Source of the DNA: Prostheceraeus crozeri
Taxonomy: Eukaryota > Platyhelminthes > Polycladida > Euryleptidae
Assembly (NCBI GenBank): GCA_907163375.1
Contig: CAJQUW010004442.1
Span: 372,001 to 436,000, forward strand
DNA: 64,000 nucleotides
Direction: 5' to 3'
A program made the translations under genes and the position numbers. The notes below the pieces were generated by a model. The model was not told the origin of the DNA. It was given only the letters and a program-made list of their open reading frames with translations, and searched no databases. The number at the start of each line of letters is the position of its first letter. Position 1 is the stretch's first letter. Positions 63,661 to 64,000 of the stretch are shown here, one piece after another.

Positions 63661-63845
63661 CTGAAAGAGAAATCATTCTTTCATCTCTGTTCAAGCCTCA
63701 GTGTAGTGTTACAACCTACCTTGACTCAATAACTCTAAACTTTCCTCGAGAAGAGAGGGCGTTGGTGATGAAGTTGATGCCTGAAATTGAGGAAGATGCT
63801 ATTAGTCACACGTTTGAGGGAGATGAGAGGAAATTTTCAACTTAC
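63661..63845 (-). other. Two candidate small introns at the start of the right-terminal transcript
   Basis: On the minus strand a 65-bp candidate intron (63845-63781, GTAAGT...TTTCAG) and a 59-bp candidate intron (63719-63661, GTAGGT...TTTCAG) flank a 61-bp segment (63780-63720) that is rich in serine and leucine codons. Segment phases agree. The acceptor at 63781 is followed by GCATCAACT, nearly the same as after the left-terminal acceptor. Introns are known in some Polinton genes. Confidence 0.55.
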
Positions 63846-63991
63846 CATTTCAACGAAATCAAGTTTAAGGTTGATACTTCTACAAGATAGAGACTTCACT
63901 CAAATAATAGTCAAAGAGAGAGATCGTGCGTTCGTCACTTGTATGATTCACAGATTAAATGAAATGACCTGAATGTCACTTTGCTTATATA
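63846..63991 (-). promoter_or_regulatory. Right inward-facing TATA promoter and one-codon leader exon
   Basis: On the minus strand TATATAAGC (63991-63983) is followed about 140 bases later by ATG (63848-63846), which runs directly into the 5' splice site GTAAGT. GAATCATACAAGTGACG and AACGCAC with a CTCTCTCT tract match the left promoter. The region beyond 64000 is not visible. Confidence 0.6.
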
Positions 63992-64000
63992 CTTTCATCC

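Larger units (their letters stand above)
47000..64000. mobile_element. Polinton (Maverick) virus-like DNA transposon, right tip outside the window
   Basis: Hallmark parts are all present: protein-primed DNA polymerase B, retroviral-type integrase, packaging ATPase, adenain-type protease, major capsid protein and small basic virion-like proteins. Inverted terminal regions bear related promoters. The left border is not resolved; it probably lies between about 46.98 and 47.04 kb, where a GC-rich repeated terminal tract begins, and the target duplication cannot be checked because the right end is missing. The visible length is about 17 kb, within the family's 15-25 kb range. Most reading frames are open, so it looks nearly whole, with at most one or two breaks, and young. 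Confidence 0.9.

Noticed and set aside
1-64000. CRISPR array, rRNA or bacterial operon
   Set aside because: No regularly spaced short repeats, no ribosomal RNA and no bacterial gene signals anywhere in the window.

Overview
This is an animal genome window, AT-rich, with GT-AG introns and no sign of bacterial gene organisation. The mixture of Penelope-like elements, hAT, Tc1/mariner and Mutator-type elements, a tRNA-derived SINE, a LINE tail and a Polinton suggests a marine invertebrate. I cannot name the species. Almost everything recognisable is mobile DNA. The only host-gene candidate is a pair of phase-matched exons at 33773-33973 and 35403-35645.

The first 47 kb is a graveyard of transposons at different stages of decay. 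Six separate Penelope-like or GIY-YIG retroelement remnants are visible (2-133, 10583-11150, 15274-16152, 20940-22960, 37868-39166, 42600-43520). The one at 37868-39166 is young: it is 5'-truncated and its 3' end is present again as a perfect 188-bp inverted copy at its left edge. Several DNA elements can be delimited to the base by their target duplications. These are two copies of a 1.06-1.08 kb hAT element with 8-bp duplications (6598-7681 and 44908-45967, the second nested in another hAT element at 44385-46391), two copies of a roughly 0.4-kb hAT-like MITE (30269-30670 and 39225-39642), a Mutator-like tandem-dimer MITE with a 9-bp duplication (12979-13541), and a TA-flanked element full of internal copies of its own terminal motif (31807-33561). 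Older pieces include a Tc1 transposase, a LINE tail, an hAT dimerisation domain, a short LTR-flanked fossil and a SINE.

From about 47.0 kb to beyond the right edge lies a Polinton (Maverick), at least 16 kb long. It looks nearly whole, with at most one or two breaks, and its right tip is outside the window. It carries the family's hallmark genes: protein-primed DNA polymerase B, a retroviral-type integrase with a C-terminal chromodomain, a packaging ATPase, an adenain-type cysteine protease, a double-jelly-roll type major capsid protein, and small basic virion-like proteins. It also carries a DEDDh exonuclease-like protein, two RING-like proteins and two large paralogous proteins of structural type.

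The most unusual part is a leftward gene block at 55472-56718. It encodes a 181-residue protein that aligns over its whole length with the TATA-binding protein core, including the second-repeat signature YEPELFP. Beside it are two tandem-duplicated proteins with a PC4-coactivator-like pattern. The element therefore appears to bring its own TATA-recognition factor. Three further patterns suggest a dedicated expression system. Both ends carry related, inward-facing TATA promoters, each leading to a start codon that is immediately followed by a 5' splice site. The motif ATGCAAA recurs 29-46 bases upstream of six late-type genes. Poly(A) signals are paired head-on at gene convergences. My reading, which is inference, is an early class of spliced terminal transcripts and a late class driven by ATGCAAA promoters, with the TBP-like and PC4-like proteins as candidate switch factors.
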